NCBI GenBank assembly: GCA_965644295.1
Contig: CBFFRP010000410.1
Coordinates: 62,001 to 126,000 of the forward strand
Length of the DNA: 64,000 nucleotides
Source of the DNA: Paraphysomonas bandaiensis
Lineage: Eukaryota > Chrysophyceae
Reading direction: 5' to 3'
Below the pieces are notes generated by a model. That model ran no database searches, was not told where the DNA came from, and worked only from the letters and a program-made list of their open reading frames with translations. The position numbers and the translations under genes are program-made. Shown in pieces: positions 23,633 to 35,254 of the stretch (the stretch's first letter is position 1; each line of letters starts with the position of its first letter).

Positions 23633-24719
23633 GGTTGGTTGTGGTTGAGGGTTATGTTGTTAAGGTTGTGTTATATGCATGGTATGGTGCATATATATAC
23701 ATACACTGATACACTGATACGATCGCCCATAGAGGTAACTGTAGCGTACAGAGGTACGTGCTCAACATATAGCAGTACGTACAGAGTATGTACGTATGTA
23801 CAGCAGTATGGACACTGATAGAGGTACATCCACTATATAGAGCAGTACATTTAGCAAAGTAAGTATGCACGTACTACTGCTGTATAGACATGTACTTTAC
23901 TGTATATGGTGCTGTAGAACGCATATATGATGATGCTGTAGGTATCTTCTGCACACTGTACATTTAGTGGACAACAGCGTAAATATACGATTAAATAAGG
24001 ATGCAGAGGGTGACATGCACTGCATAAGATGCAGTAAGAGCCAACGATGGTCTCCATTAAGAGATAGCTGATCAAATTAGCGTACAAGGGTGTCAGAGTT
24101 GTCACTGCAAGCCAGCACACACACAGTTGCCAGTTCATAGTCTCATCAACATATTTCTACTCAGATGAGGGCATGCTCAGTAATTATTTCTTGATATTTC
24201 TTGCTTTAAGTTATATCTATGTATATGAATTTACTGTGCCTCATAAGATCGACACAAATGAACTGCTCTTCTAGTATACTTGAATTATCGCCGTACATCC
24301 GTAATTTACACACTCTGTACTGCAAGACTTACTTTATTTTAACTGTCCCTATTCTTATATTGTGCAGTTGGAGTTCAGTAATTGAACTTGCTGCCTAAAT
24401 GCCAATAAAGAGTATCATATGCTTGCGTGAAGAGTATGGTATAGTCGTCCACCACCATAGTGCAGGTGAATTCATATGCTTGTCGTATTGAAAGTACACA
24501 CACGAACGGCTGTAACATTCACCACTGAATTCGTACACACTAAAATGAAAACAATGTTGGGCTTTGTTCTAATGAATTGTGTAAAGTGTAAAATAACACA
24601 CGCATGAAACTCGTTCCTCATGTACGTAAAAAAGTAGTAAAAAAGATGTACCAAAGTCAACACGCTTCGACAGCTATAACACATAATTATTAACCAGCAT
24701 GTAATACCACGTATTATAC
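23633..24719. promoter_or_regulatory. Upstream region of the secreted-protein gene
   Basis: The first 250 bp upstream of the ATG at 23632 hold GTACAGAGGTAC at 23746-23757, GTACAGCAGTAT at 23798-23809 and TACTGCTGTA at 23875-23884, all variants of the dyad seen before other genes. The remaining ~800 bp to the carboxypeptidase stop have no supported gene. A 95-aa minus-strand frame (24138-23851) begins with a hydrophobic, signal-like stretch but has no homology I recognise and overlaps the dyad-rich zone. Confidence 0.4.
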
Positions 24720-26151
24720 TCAAGATGCCGTTAGAAAAGGCTTGTTCTCAATAAATGTAGATATCATGTCATACAGTCTCTCAGGTTCGTTCATTGGAGC
24801 AAGATGACCAGCCCCGTTCACTACTACCTCCGTCAATGTGTCATACTCTTGGATCCAGCCGGATAGGTGGGTAGATCCATTATACTCCGCCAACCATTTC
24901 TTTCTAGGGGCAGAAAGGTAGTTCTCTCTCCCTGGCCAATCCATCTGCATAATCCATTTTTCGTTGGAAAAGGGGCCGTCTCTCCAGTCAAACTGACCCT
25001 GAAATATGCCAGTATAAATCAATTTCTGGTAGTGATGTCATTCCGCATCGACTTACCTGATAGAGTAATACTCTGATGTGTTCCAAAAGAAAGGGGATCT
25101 TGTCCGCTTGGCTACGCATGGTATCGTCATAGAGTGCAACAGCAAGTTGACTATCCGTACGAAAGGGAACATCCTGGGGAACATGCAGCATATCCTTGGC
25201 TTCCGGACTGTTCAAGAAAGTATCCATACGCTCATCCATGTAATCATAGTTTTCAAAGGTCCGCACATCGTATTCATTAATTCCACTGGTGGAGAGGACA
25301 ATGTCTTCCATCTCAGCTCGATAATCGTGAGCAGCAGTATAGTTCTGCTGGAGACAAGCAGCGCTGGCCTTGAGTGCGGATAACTTAGCAGCCGCGAAGG
25401 TCTTGGCGTCAATCACACCAAAATCATATGCAGCCCGGGGGCCTGCCTCTACTTGAGAACAAGGGTCTGTGAGACCGTCTCCAATAGCTATACCCTGGAG
25501 ATTAATAACATGATTTCCAGTCTCAGCTGCTTTCTTGTTCTCATTGATGACTTTATAAGCAAAAGAGGGGATGTAGTGGCCACCATACGACTCACCAGTA
25601 ATAAAGAAAGGAACATCAGCATACTTCTCATATTGTTTGAACCACTCCTGCATGAAGAAGTACAAGTCCTGGGCAACCTCATCCTGGTTCTTTGCATAGG
25701 CTTCATCAGACCCCGCCACACTATAACCAGTGCCAATAGGCTGATCAACAAACAAAACGTCATAATCACGATTCCAGTTCCCGACAGTTCGAGGCTCCAT
25801 TTCAGCCTTTTCATTAAGATAATACGGACCTAGTTCGAAGAATAGACCCAGCTCACCCGGTGATCCCGGCCCCCCTACACAGCAACACGTAAACCATCAA
25901 CCCTTCATATATATATATATCCATCAAGATAATCACCTACCCTGCAGCCATATGAGAAGGGGTCTGACATCCTCTTCTGAGCCTGTCTGATGAGGAGTAA
26001 ACCAATAGAATATCTTTGATCCATGTGTTTGAGGTCGTGAGTGTGATATGTCTATAAATCCAGACAACTGCTCGATACCTCTCACTGAGGAGGGTATGAG
26101 AGTGAGAAAGGAGATGAGGAGGAGGTAAGGGATGGGGGAAATAGGCTTCAT
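24720..26151 (-). CDS. Serine carboxypeptidase, peptidase family S10
   Basis: Exons 26151-25941, 25874-25057 and 24998-24720 (introns 66 and 58 nt), 435 aa. The signal peptide is MKPISPIPYLLLISFLTLIP. Family hallmarks: LLIWLQGGPGSPGELGLFFE (spliced across intron 1), VDQPIGTGYS, nucleophile Ser166 in FITGESYGGHY, Asp347 in LYQGQFDW and His408 in VNGAGHLAPMNEP. The triad and the substrate-binding GESYGG block are complete, so it should cleave C-terminal residues from peptides in the vacuole, lysosome or outside the cell. WLQGGPGSP replaces the usual WLNGGPGSS, a mild variant at the C-terminal-carboxylate binding site. It is divergent from the SAM methyltransferase gene. Confidence 0.93.
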
Positions 26152-26604
26152 ATGTATATGGAGAGTGATTATTTTAATAAGAGGGTTATATGAATGAGGT
26201 GCTGCTATATATGGAGATTGTGCATAGGGAGTACTTAGAGGTTAGTCCAGAGGAGTGCATAGGTACGGAATTTGTACACCAGTACATTTGTGTGTATGTT
26301 TTATATTACCATTGTACGATCGTAGTTGTATAGCAGAGTACATCCCTTTTGTCTGGATTTTTTCTTTAAATATCTATATTTTGAGGATCACATAACCGGA
26401 AATGTCTAATATCCCCACACTATACTAAATATCCCACTAAAAACATGACCTCAACCCACCTCATCAATACATACATGCATACATACATACATATTCATAC
26501 CTCTCACACCATATATATATATATAACAGCACTCTGTCTAGACAACAGAGCCTTCATATTATCTCCCCTCCAACTCCTTATCTCTTTGAAATACTCCTAA
26601 TCAA
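26152..26604. promoter_or_regulatory. Divergent promoter region, S10 / SAM methyltransferase
   Basis: 453 bp between divergent ATGs. It contains the perfect dyad GTACACCAGTAC at 26274-26285, CATA-type microsatellites at 26468-26492 and a TATA run at 26512-26524. The 45 bases before ATG 26605 are pyrimidine-rich. No ORF supported. Confidence 0.5.
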
Positions 26605-27609
26605 ATGAAATCAAAGACATTGTTCATTATATTGCCTGTATCAATAGCCATCTTGTCTTATATAACGGGCGTCACCAGAGATCTATTGGGACACCATAAC
26701 GACATTGTTTTAGACTCTGATATTGCAGAAACAAGTCGTATGTTAGCTTCATATCGTGCAGCTGAATCAGAACGTTCAAATTCATTATATTATAAACGTG
26801 ATCCACTTGCACGATATTTCGCTGGAAGAGAATTAATGAGTGTGGCAGTAGAAGAAACTTTTCATTATGAAGAACTTATGGATAATGAACTTCATGCTGC
26901 AGCTATACGAGCTATGGCTATCGATGATCGTGTGGTTGAGTCTTGTGGAGATATTAGCCAAGTAGTAGTGATCGGAGCAGGCATGGATACGCGCCCTTAT
27001 CGTATCCAACTCACAAATCCTAACGTGAAGTGGTTTGAAGTAGATATGCCAGAGGTGATTAAACTCAAAGTATCTCTTCTATCCTCTGCTCCTAGCCATC
27101 TCCAGGGTAATATTTCATCGTCCACTGTGAAGTCAATTTCACACATTCCCTTGAACTTAAAGTATAACTTACGTAACTTAATTCCATCATTAGAAGCCAA
27201 TGGGTTCAACCGTTCTGAGCCGGCGTTTTATATAATGGAAGGGCTTTTGATGTACCTGACTGTTGGCGATGTTCGAAGTTTATTTGCAGAGCTTCCTCAA
27301 TGCAAAGGATCGAGGGTTGTAGCCACTGTAGTCTCTTTCATTAGTCGGTTCATTTCATCCAGCTCTTTGTTTTCCTATTTTTCCAATATACAATTGTCGG
27401 CATATCAAATGGTGGGAATGTGGAGGAATGATTGGCTCTCATTAAATATTGGATTTGCATTTAGTAAGTGGAATGTTGTACACAAGAACAATATTTTGGA
27501 CGAGGGACGTTTGAAGACTCCAGAACTGAACCTGCCCCGCTTCAGAAATAAGAGATTGCCACAGAATAGGAAAGGTGCTGAATTGATTCTTGATCTGATG
27601 CCGCAGTAA
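26605..27609 (+). CDS. Class I SAM methyltransferase, LCM/TIGR00027-like
   Basis: A single exon of 334 aa. An N-terminal hydrophobic segment (TLFIILPVSIAILSYITGV) is either a signal peptide or a membrane anchor. The catalytic part has the leucine-carboxyl-methyltransferase superfamily pattern: RDPLARYFAGRELM-like block (here KRDPLARYFAGRE, about residues 64-76), SAM motif I VVVIGAGMDTRPYRI, then WFEVDMPEV with the ribose-binding acidic residue, and YIMEGLLMYLTVGDV. Members of this group methylate carboxyl or hydroxyl groups of small molecules or, in LCMT1, the C-terminus of PP2A. The TIGR00027-like arrangement with a leader argues for a secretory-pathway or secondary-metabolite enzyme; the substrate is unknown. 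Codon use is strongly AT-biased in the first third. Confidence 0.82.
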   Translation: MKSKTLFIILPVSIAILSYITGVTRDLLGHHNDIVLDSDIAETSRMLASYRAAESERSNSLYYKRDPLARYFAGRELMSVAVEETFHYEELMDNELHAAAIRAMAIDDRVVESCGDISQVVVIGAGMDTRPYRIQLTNPNVKWFEVDMPEVIKLKVSLLSSAPSHLQGNISSSTVKSISHIPLNLKYNLRNLIPSLEANGFNRSEPAFYIMEGLLMYLTVGDVRSLFAELPQCKGSRVVATVVSFISRFISSSSLFSYFSNIQLSAYQMVGMWRNDWLSLNIGFAFSKWNVVHKNNILDEGRLKTPELNLPRFRNKRLPQNRKGAELILDLMPQ

Positions 27610-29309
27610 TCTGAGTAGCGAGTTGTATATTTCGTGTGTCAGTTTGTGTCAGTGTTGTGAGTAGGAATCCTATTAAGATAAAAGTCATTGTTAGACCCAC
27701 GAAAACGACTTTCACTATGACGTGGAAACTAATGCATCGCACTGCTAGCTGAACGTGACTTCTATTGTCGCCATAAACTGCTCAAATGAACTTTTCTAAG
27801 CAATATGTAGACGCTATAGCATATACTTGCATCTGCAAAGCATACACAAAATAACTATGGTAGAATTTATGTTACATTCAGAACTGAATTCTTAAAAGCA
27901 ACTTTCTGCAGAATCTTTACGATAGTTATTTATTAGGAATCATTGATTCACGTATATCTCTTAACGCGTGAATACAACACACGTATAAATCGTATTTTTA
28001 TTAGTTTCATATTTTCAGTGACTCCAGTAATATTTATGAAACTTGGCCACAAGACATACAAAATCCAAGAGTACTAGAGTACAAAGCCTGGTAACCATTA
28101 ATGGTAATGTCAATCGTGGCCATTAATTATTACCAGTGACCAAGTTCTGCTAGATGCTAGAATATATTATTTGCATGTCGTTGTTGAAACTTGGTATACT
28201 TCGGTATATTAATATCTGCTTCCTCAACGAAGTTGGACACGCGCCTTTTTATAGTGTTCTGGGAGATAAGTACCGGAGATATGTCTCCGGGAAACTAATG
28301 TGAGCCGCACAAGTAGTCACAGGATATATTGTTCTGCATGCTCAAAGCCAGACGAATAAACAAGCGTCCGGGATTGGGCTCACCTGAACCGTATTCAGGA
28401 TGAGTTCACCTTAAGGACTCAGAAATCCTGAAGTATATCAACATTCTGTTCAATCACTGCGTTAGCTATGAATGATTGATAGCGAGGATGGTTGCACTTT
28501 GGTGCTTGCGGCGACACACAAATAGTTTTCACAGCACTGAATAGTAGACTAGTAACATTACAAAGTACAATATTAGTGATTCAGTATAAAGTTTGCTCCA
28601 TTACCTTTGTATAATATTAGTGGAAACATAACTTGTGATCACATGACAACTCCGAGAATACTCACAGCCAACATTAATGTGGACGAAGTCGTGCCCATAA
28701 TCGGAAAACATGTGTCAGTTAAGCTGTGGGAAGTAGTCATGAACTTACATCACTGCAAGACACTAGACACTAATGTGATTGATAATCCAGAGTTATCAGA
28801 AGTATCAACTGCTAATCATTAACACATCAGCCAGTTGTTCAGATTCCGGTTTCTGATCTTTAAGATTTCAGTTTCTGATAAATGCCCCTCTATACGTACA
28901 GAAGTACTCTGTATATGGAGGGCTATCAGGCAAGAAAATCACCCTTTTTTATATGTCGATCATTAAAAAATCAAAATACTATGTAAAACCCACGATTTAT
29001 TAGCCTGATAGTCAGATGTTGTTGAGTTGAAGTGTTCTGTATTCTATGGTATTCTGGAAGTTTTCATCATAGAATACAATATTTAAGTGTATGTATATTG
29101 CTGTATTCTTGCTGATTTCTGTTGTACCTTCCTCCATATGTATGTATCTGTACAGCAGTACATGTATGGTATGTATGTATGTATGATGTATAGGGATGTG
29201 TATCTTATATATGAAAACTACTGTACGATACAAGTGACTCTCCTCTCCCACTATTTCAGTTACTATCCACATAACACTCTACCTTATCTATCATCTACCT
29301 GCAATCATT
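27610..29309. other. Intergenic spacer with a small palindromic repeat
   Basis: 1.7 kb upstream of SSNA1. At 28086-28142 an imperfect palindrome begins GCCTGGTAACCATTAATGG and ends in a degenerate inverse copy, related to the elements near 57.5 kb. A perfect dyad GTACAGCAGTAC lies at 29150-29161, 149 bp before the SSNA1 ATG, next to a TATG run. A 71-aa frame at 28607-28822 lacks an ATG at its start and any known motif. Confidence 0.4.
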
Positions 29310-29645
29310 ATGGCAGGCCAGGGTGCATCTCTTCAAAACTATAATAACGAACTAGTGAAATGCATTGAAGATTTAAGAGATAAACGTGAAGAGATTAACA
29401 AACAGATACTTAAAGAGGAAGAAGAGAAAGCTAAAATACAAAGAGATCTAAGCATACTTACAGATAGGCTATCAACTATCAATGAGAAATTAGCCAAGAA
29501 GATTCAAGCAAGAAATGAGTATGACAGGACAATACAAGAGACGGAAGCAGCGTATATGAAGATATTGGAGAGCTCACAGACTCTGCTACAAGTACTGAAA
29601 CGTGAAACTGTGAGTTTGACGAAGAAGAAGCAGTCATCTTCTTAA
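29310..29645 (+). CDS. SSNA1: SSNA1 (NA14/DIP13) microtubule fibre protein
   Basis: A single exon of 111 aa, almost entirely coiled coil, colinear with animal SSNA1 (about 119 aa). Hallmarks: the near-invariant start [18 protein letters not shown], the middle [15 protein letters not shown] and the block [20 protein letters not shown], ending in a Lys/Ser tail. SSNA1 self-assembles into fibrils at centrosomes, basal bodies and the midbody and induces microtubule branching. Its strong conservation suggests that this organism builds basal bodies or flagella. The start ATG at 29310 reproduces the family's start. A perfect copy of the GTAC dyad lies 149 bp upstream. Confidence 0.96.
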   Translation: MAGQGASLQNYNNELVKCIEDLRDKREEINKQILKEEEEKAKIQRDLSILTDRLSTINEKLAKKIQARNEYDRTIQETEAAYMKILESSQTLLQVLKRETVSLTKKKQSSS

Positions 29646-31527
29646 CTTGTATTTTTTTATGGTGGGATATACTCACTATATATTCTGAACGGTATGCTTT
29701 GTCTTTCTCATTTATTAATTATGCTGAACGAAGCGTTACGTTACTGCATGCTAATGATTACGATGTCTGATGAATTGCTTAATAACATGGTGCTTACATT
29801 TATGTAATTGAAGATTGAAGTAGATGAGTTCTTAAGAACAAGAAATAACATAATTCGAGAGACGATATTTAAGCCTTAGCCTAGGATTATTGATAGTTCC
29901 GTTTAGAATTCTTACATTATCAACTTCGTTTAGTAGTGAGTGCTGACTTAAAGCTTAGTAGCAAGAAGTTCTCAAGCCTAGGCGATTAATATTTGTAAAT
30001 AAGTTTTTCTTTACGTATAGCGATCGAAGAACCATTATTATCATTTCGAAGTTGTGAGAAATAAGCATTACATACTACTAATCTCGAATAGAGTTGCTTA
30101 GTCATAGTTCCACAACACCAATACAATTAAATAAAATCGCTTGACCAGTTGTGATCAATGTTTTTTTTAATATACTTGGCGGAGTGGTACAATGCTGTGT
30201 TGTCTTCCATGCTCAATACTTTGTACATTATTCTACGTTTTCTTAGTATATAACAAGGTTCGATACCCCTATTTTGTAATACTATTATTAGATAACTTCC
30301 CATCAATACCATTGATGGATATTTTGGAACCGGTCGAAAAATTAGTTTGGCTGTGCTGAACAGGCACTAATATGTATTGGAAGTACATGCAACGTGACTC
30401 GTGCACCTGTACTTGGATGTTTCAACTTTTCATAATTTTTTGAGCTGACATAAGAATTTTCCCCATAGTCAACATCAGCTTCATCATCCTCTGTATTGTT
30501 GCAACCACTGTCAGAACAAAGACTTATATTTTGAACCCTACTCTCTTATATTGCAATATGTTGTAAGCTACTTTAACAAAAACAGTATTCATAGAATTTT
30601 TGGCCGGTCCACCAATCAATTTATTTTGCTTCCGAACCCTGGTATGAGAAATCGTGATGTCGCATTTTACATCATCGGTTAGTATTTTAACATCTGAATG
30701 ATCCACAGAATCATGAGCAGCTAGTATTCCTTTTTTCACTGATAGTTACTCCCACGGTCAAGTAATATCAGATTGTATGTGAGCAGTTATCCTTTGTCCT
30801 GGTAATCCAAATACTAAAACCTTGCCCATACCTTAAACAGTGAACACAATAAAACAAATAATTAAAGAAATGTTATATAATCTTGATTTGATTACATCTC
30901 CACTTTTAATACTTGGTCATACACTTTTAGAAAGTAAATGCTAGCGATAGGATTAAACTAACTCCGATTGTAATAATCCCGTTATGGAGAATAGGCTACT
31001 ACATCATATACAATACTGTAAGGTAATCATTCATCGGCCTCCACATAGAAGATGATTGCTGTGGTATCCAACTCGTATATCCATAGTAACAGTGTACCTC
31101 ATTGTTTGCATCCACTTCGCTTATATATATATGTACATATGATAGTTATATATGATAATACTCAGACACACCCTCCGATGCAACTGTGATACCTTCATAG
31201 CCTGAACCAAATCTCAATCCTGTAAATAGAGATATAACAGATGAGAGACATTCTATATTAAGATGTGGACATATGCATATATGCATGAGGAGACGTCATG
31301 GATTTGTCGTCCTCAACTGGCTACATGATCCGGATATGCGGCTATTTGAACGGGCTACGTAATTTTGTGTATATGGCCATCACCACCATCTTGTACGATA
31401 GTGGTAGTTCAGAATGAGCCCTTAAAGATGTACTCTTAAAGATATACCACTAACCTCAACGAAGTGCGTTTGAAAGTTCAACATTTGGTATGTCAATCAT
31501 ATCTAATCGTCATTATAGTTGAAATAT

Positions 31528-31890
31528 ATATGTTCACATGTTTCACTAGTATTCTCATGAGCCCTTCAGGATATTCCTCTAAGAAGTTCAACTATCACTA
31601 TTTTATACGGGTTTAGATGTCATTGTACAGTAACTTTACGCCACATCAACCTCACATTCACACATGTTTCACCAATATTCTTATGAGCCCTTCAAGATAT
31701 TCCTCAAAGAAGTTCAACAATCGGTATTATTATACGTATCTCAATGTCATTGTACTTGAAATATACACTTCATTTATACATCTTCAACCTCACATCTACA
31801 CATATTTCTATAATTATCTCATAAACCCTTCAAGATATTCTTCTATAAAGTTCAACTAGAAATATCTAGATGTCATTGTAGTTGAAATAC
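31528..31890. repeat. Diverged tandem repeat, ~126-138 bp units
   Basis: Three copies of a unit containing CACATGTTTCAC, ATGAGCCCTTCA, GATATTCCTC, AAGTTCAAC and GATGTCATTGTA in the same order. The ATGAGCCCTTCA landmark starts at 31557, 31683 and (as ATAAACCCTTCA) 31821, so spacing is 126 and 138 bp. Copies are clearly diverged, so this is an old array. Not a CRISPR: units are long, diverged and have no distinct spacers. Confidence 0.7.
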
Positions 31891-31901
31891 ACGTGTGTAA
31901 C

Positions 31902-32446
31902 ATGAATCGTGATGACGACAGCGGTATCCACTTCAAAGATACGGATATGAAGATATATATGCGTAATTTCATAGTTAAGAATTGCCATAATTTCCTATTT
32001 AACAACACTGACAATAGCAACATATTATGAAAGTAATTCAGCTCGGACATAAAGACGAATGTACTCAAATGGATGTGGATATATTCCTTTCCCGATACAA
32101 AGCAAGATTAAGTCTTGATACATGCCAACCATCTCATATGTGTGATGTATCACTTACCTCCAAACCGATCCTATTCATTCACCAGAATCATACAGGAGAC
32201 ATACGATGTGAACATTCCTCACAGTTTGTTGGTATACCTTACATACTACGATCACAAGATATGGTGTATAACACGGACGATAACTACATACGTATCGATG
32301 ATAAGAATCCCAACAAAACAAAGAGATTCTTCAACTCCTCACGGCTCATGAGTGACTTATACAAGACGACAAATGTCATCCGCAGAGCAGTTTCGTTACA
32401 ATGTTTTCGAAACTTGTTTCAGGAAAAGACTCAAAAGGAGTGCTGA
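31902..32446 (+). CDS. Possible small or broken gene, unknown
   Basis: Two consecutive plus-strand frames start with ATG: 31900-32026 (about 42 codons, MNRDDDSGIHFKDTDMKIYM at its start) and 32027-32446 (139 aa, starts MKVIQLGHKDECTQMDVD). Both have ordinary mixed amino-acid composition, unlike the low-complexity frames nearby. They could be one gene with a frameshift near 32025, or chance frames in AT-rich DNA. I recognise no domain. The region follows directly on the tandem repeat. Confidence 0.25.
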
Positions 32447-32919
32447 ATCCTACATCTATCAGCAGTGTTTCCAAGATATGTGACACATACCAAACCGATT
32501 TTCTGTGAACTCCTGGTTTCAGATTTCTTGCTGTGTTACCATACACAGCTACCGACGATGATATATTAACTTAAGTTCCTGTGCCAATATCCACAAAGAA
32601 TTTGATTAGTATGATTTTATTTGTTTATTTATCTATTATTTTCTGTCTTAATTTGAATTTTTTTTAAGAGTATTATCGGTGCCATTATTAATAAGTTACA
32701 AGTATTTCTGAACATCTAAAACATTCTTTATTTACGAGTCCCGACTTAGGAAGTAGAGCAACAGTACCAATAGAATATATGCGCTGTTTTCAATTGTTCG
32801 CCAGTATGAAGCCGTAGTGATGTAGTTATCATCATCTGCAGTAGCATTTTAGTTTCTATTAAGAACGATACAAGTACATATTTAGAGTGGCAACATAAAA
32901 TGAAATTATTACTATTTCA

Positions 32920-34724
32920 TTATAATTTTTTACTCTCTATATATTTTTCCACACGTGCTATGCGCTCTTCGATAGGAACAAAAGGAATGTTCTTCGCTAA
33001 CACAACTTTCGCCAAATCCAATACCTCTGGATAATAATGTAATTCTGGTCCTGCCGCCTCACCTGCAAGTGCTACTCTAATAGGAAGATACAATTTCTTT
33101 CCTTTCACTTTCATATCCTTTCCAATACTGGATATACACTGACTGAATTTTTCTGAGTAATAAGAGCTCGCGTCAATTCCGCAAGTACGAGGATCAGGTG
33201 TTGTCCACATATGAGGGAACTGGTTCGACTTGTAGGCCTCACATACACGACTCATTATAGGAATAAAATTGTCACTATGCACAGTGTTGTACAAGCCATT
33301 TGTATAATTGTTGCGTATGGTTTCCTCTAAGTTGTAGTCCGCCATTGATAGCAAGGACTGTCTCATCTCACCTATCAAGCACGGAGATTTTTTATTTATT
33401 TCAGCAATGAGCTCAATCATACGCCTCTTGCACACTTCGAAGTGCTCTTTTTCTTTAGGATCAGAGGGAGGTGATCGCAAGAGAGGAGTATCCCCTGTGG
33501 TTAGAGCACGCTCGGCACGACTTTCAATTTCACTCAGCGGGAGACTCTTGGTGTACTGCAGCTGCATCCATTTCAGCTTTTTAATATCAAATATAGAGCC
33601 AGCACGATTAATTTTTTCAACGCGGAAAGAGTCGATTAGCTGCTGAGTGGTAGCGTTTTCAACTCCTCCTTCAATATAAAATCCTACAGCAAGTCAGAAA
33701 AGAAAATTGTTTGAGTAGCAACATGTGTACCTAATGATGACAAATACTTGAGCATACATTCCGGGAAATAGCCCTCTTCCCGAAACTGCCCCACAGATGT
33801 CGCACCGTGTCTCTTACTGAGCTTTGATCCGTCCTCACCCAATATCAGTGAACAGTGGGCATAACGCGGAGGTGGAACCCGAAGGGCTTCCATAACCAAT
33901 AGTTGCTTAAGCGTATTCGAAAGATGTTCCTCTGCCCGTAAGACGTGTGTGATGCGCATCAACACATCATCTACTGCCACACAAAAGTTATACATGGGCA
34001 TTCCGTTGGAACGCATAATAATGAAGTCCCCTCCTAGAGCGGCTTCGGCATCCCATCGCACTCTCCCACGAATGACATCGTCCACATATACGACCTTTGC
34101 CTCAGGGATACGAAATCGAATGCAATGTGGGTCACCTCTAGCTAGACGTTTCTGAACCTCTTCTTTGTCTGCATCACGCCATTTCCCATCATATCTACTA
34201 ATCGCACCAGCATCTATCATTTCTTTCTTCTTCTCTTGCAACTCTTCCTCAGTACTAAAGCACGGATAGGCATATCCATCCTCAACTAACTTCTTCGCAT
34301 ACTTAACATATATCTCCTTCCTTTCCGATTGTCTATATGGCCCATACTTACCACCTACCCCAGGTCCCTCATCCCAATCAAGCCCAAGCCATGCGAGGTC
34401 CTCTAAAATAGCCCTCTCAGATGTTAGTGTGCTGCGAGCTATATCAGTATCCTCAACTCTTACTATAAACTTCCCGCCTGTCTTACGAGCTAATAGCCAG
34501 TTAAATAATGCTGTTCTTGCTCCACCAACATGTAAATTTCCTGTAGGTGATGGTGCAAAACGTACACGTACAGGTGTCATATGAGGGGAGGCGGGTGAGG
34601 GGTCTGTATATAGCCGTTTACGGGCTGAACTAATGCGACCACGAAAGATATGTGTACGTAGTGATGTGGAAAGAGATAAAAACATGAAGAGAAGTGTTAG
34701 ATGAAGGAGGGGGAGGGGTTTCAT
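32920..34724 (-). CDS. Glutamyl-tRNA synthetase, bacterial type, organelle-targeted
   Basis: Exons 34724-33731 and 33683-32920 (47-nt intron), 585 aa. A class I synthetase charging tRNA-Glu. Motifs: FAPSPTGNLHVGGARTALF, with the HIGH-like HVGG at residues 65-68; FIVRVEDTD; YGPYRQSER; and GSKLSKRHG, the KMSKS-like loop at about 300-307. The bacterial form implies organellar translation. Before the catalytic domain is a ~48-residue extension: a very hydrophobic secretory-like stretch (LPLLHLTLLFMFLSLSTSL) followed by a basic part (FRGRISSARKRL). This bipartite look fits a plastid in a lineage with a complex plastid, while Met49 would start a version without the leader. The leader makes targeting interesting but unproven. 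Divergent from the mitochondrial carrier. Confidence 0.93.
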
Positions 34725-34852
34725 GGTATTGTGAGATAGACTAACTTGGGCTTAACCATACAGATGCATATATACACAGCAGCAGTACATATACATACAT
34801 ATATCCACACATCCCTCCACAATACAATAGTACTACAGTTGTGGGACTACAG

Positions 34853-35082
34853 TATGTATGTATGTATGTATGTATGTATGTATGTATGTATGTATGTATG
34901 TATGTATGTATGAATGTATGTATGTATGTATGTATGTATGTATGTATGTATGTATGTATGTATGTATGTATGTATGTATGTATGTATGTATGTATGTAGG
35001 TATGTATGTATGTATGTATGTATGTATGTATGTATGTATGTATGTATGTATGTATGTATGTATGTATGTATGTATGTATGTA
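34853..35082. repeat. TATG microsatellite, ~57 units
   Basis: Almost pure TATG repeat with single interruptions near 34911 and 34998. It fills the middle of the 530-bp divergent spacer between GluRS (ATG 34724) and the carrier (ATG 35255) and ends in GTACAGCAGTGT, a variant of the promoter dyad. Both strands are open in several frames (Tyr-Val-Cys-Met or Tyr-Ile-His-Thr repeats), a trivial effect of a 4-bp unit. Confidence 0.97.
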
Positions 35083-35254
35083 CAGCAGTGTGTAGACATG
35101 TACTATACCATATGTAGGCAGGTACAGGTATACACGGCAGCCATATATCCACATGTCAAGTCACTGCATATGATGCGTATCTTGTTGGGGCTGTGGCATA
35201 ATCACTTACATACCACCCCTATACATAACCAGACCTCCTACCCATCTAACCTCT

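Larger units (their letters stand above)
29646..32919. other. Large gene-poor spacer
   Basis: 3.3 kb. Short minus-strand frames at 30127-30312 and 30524-30739 look decayed and match nothing I know. A set of diverged tandem repeats fills about 31528-31890, and a weak possible gene lies at 31902-32446 (both listed separately). The last 470 bp before the GluRS stop are empty. Confidence 0.4.

Noticed and set aside
23851-24138. 95-aa minus-strand frame with a signal-like start
   Set aside because: No recognisable domain, biased composition from a GTAC/TACA-rich promoter zone; not enough to call a gene.
28607-28822. 71-aa frame upstream of SSNA1
   Set aside because: No ATG at its start, no domain, isolated in gene-poor DNA.
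30241-30280. T-arm-like GGTTCGATACCCC, possible tRNA
   Set aside because: The flanking bases do not form the T stem, and no acceptor or anticodon arm could be folded around it.
31528-31890. CRISPR-like array
   Set aside because: Units are 126-138 bp and diverged over their whole length, with no short conserved repeats separated by unique spacers; the organism is eukaryotic.
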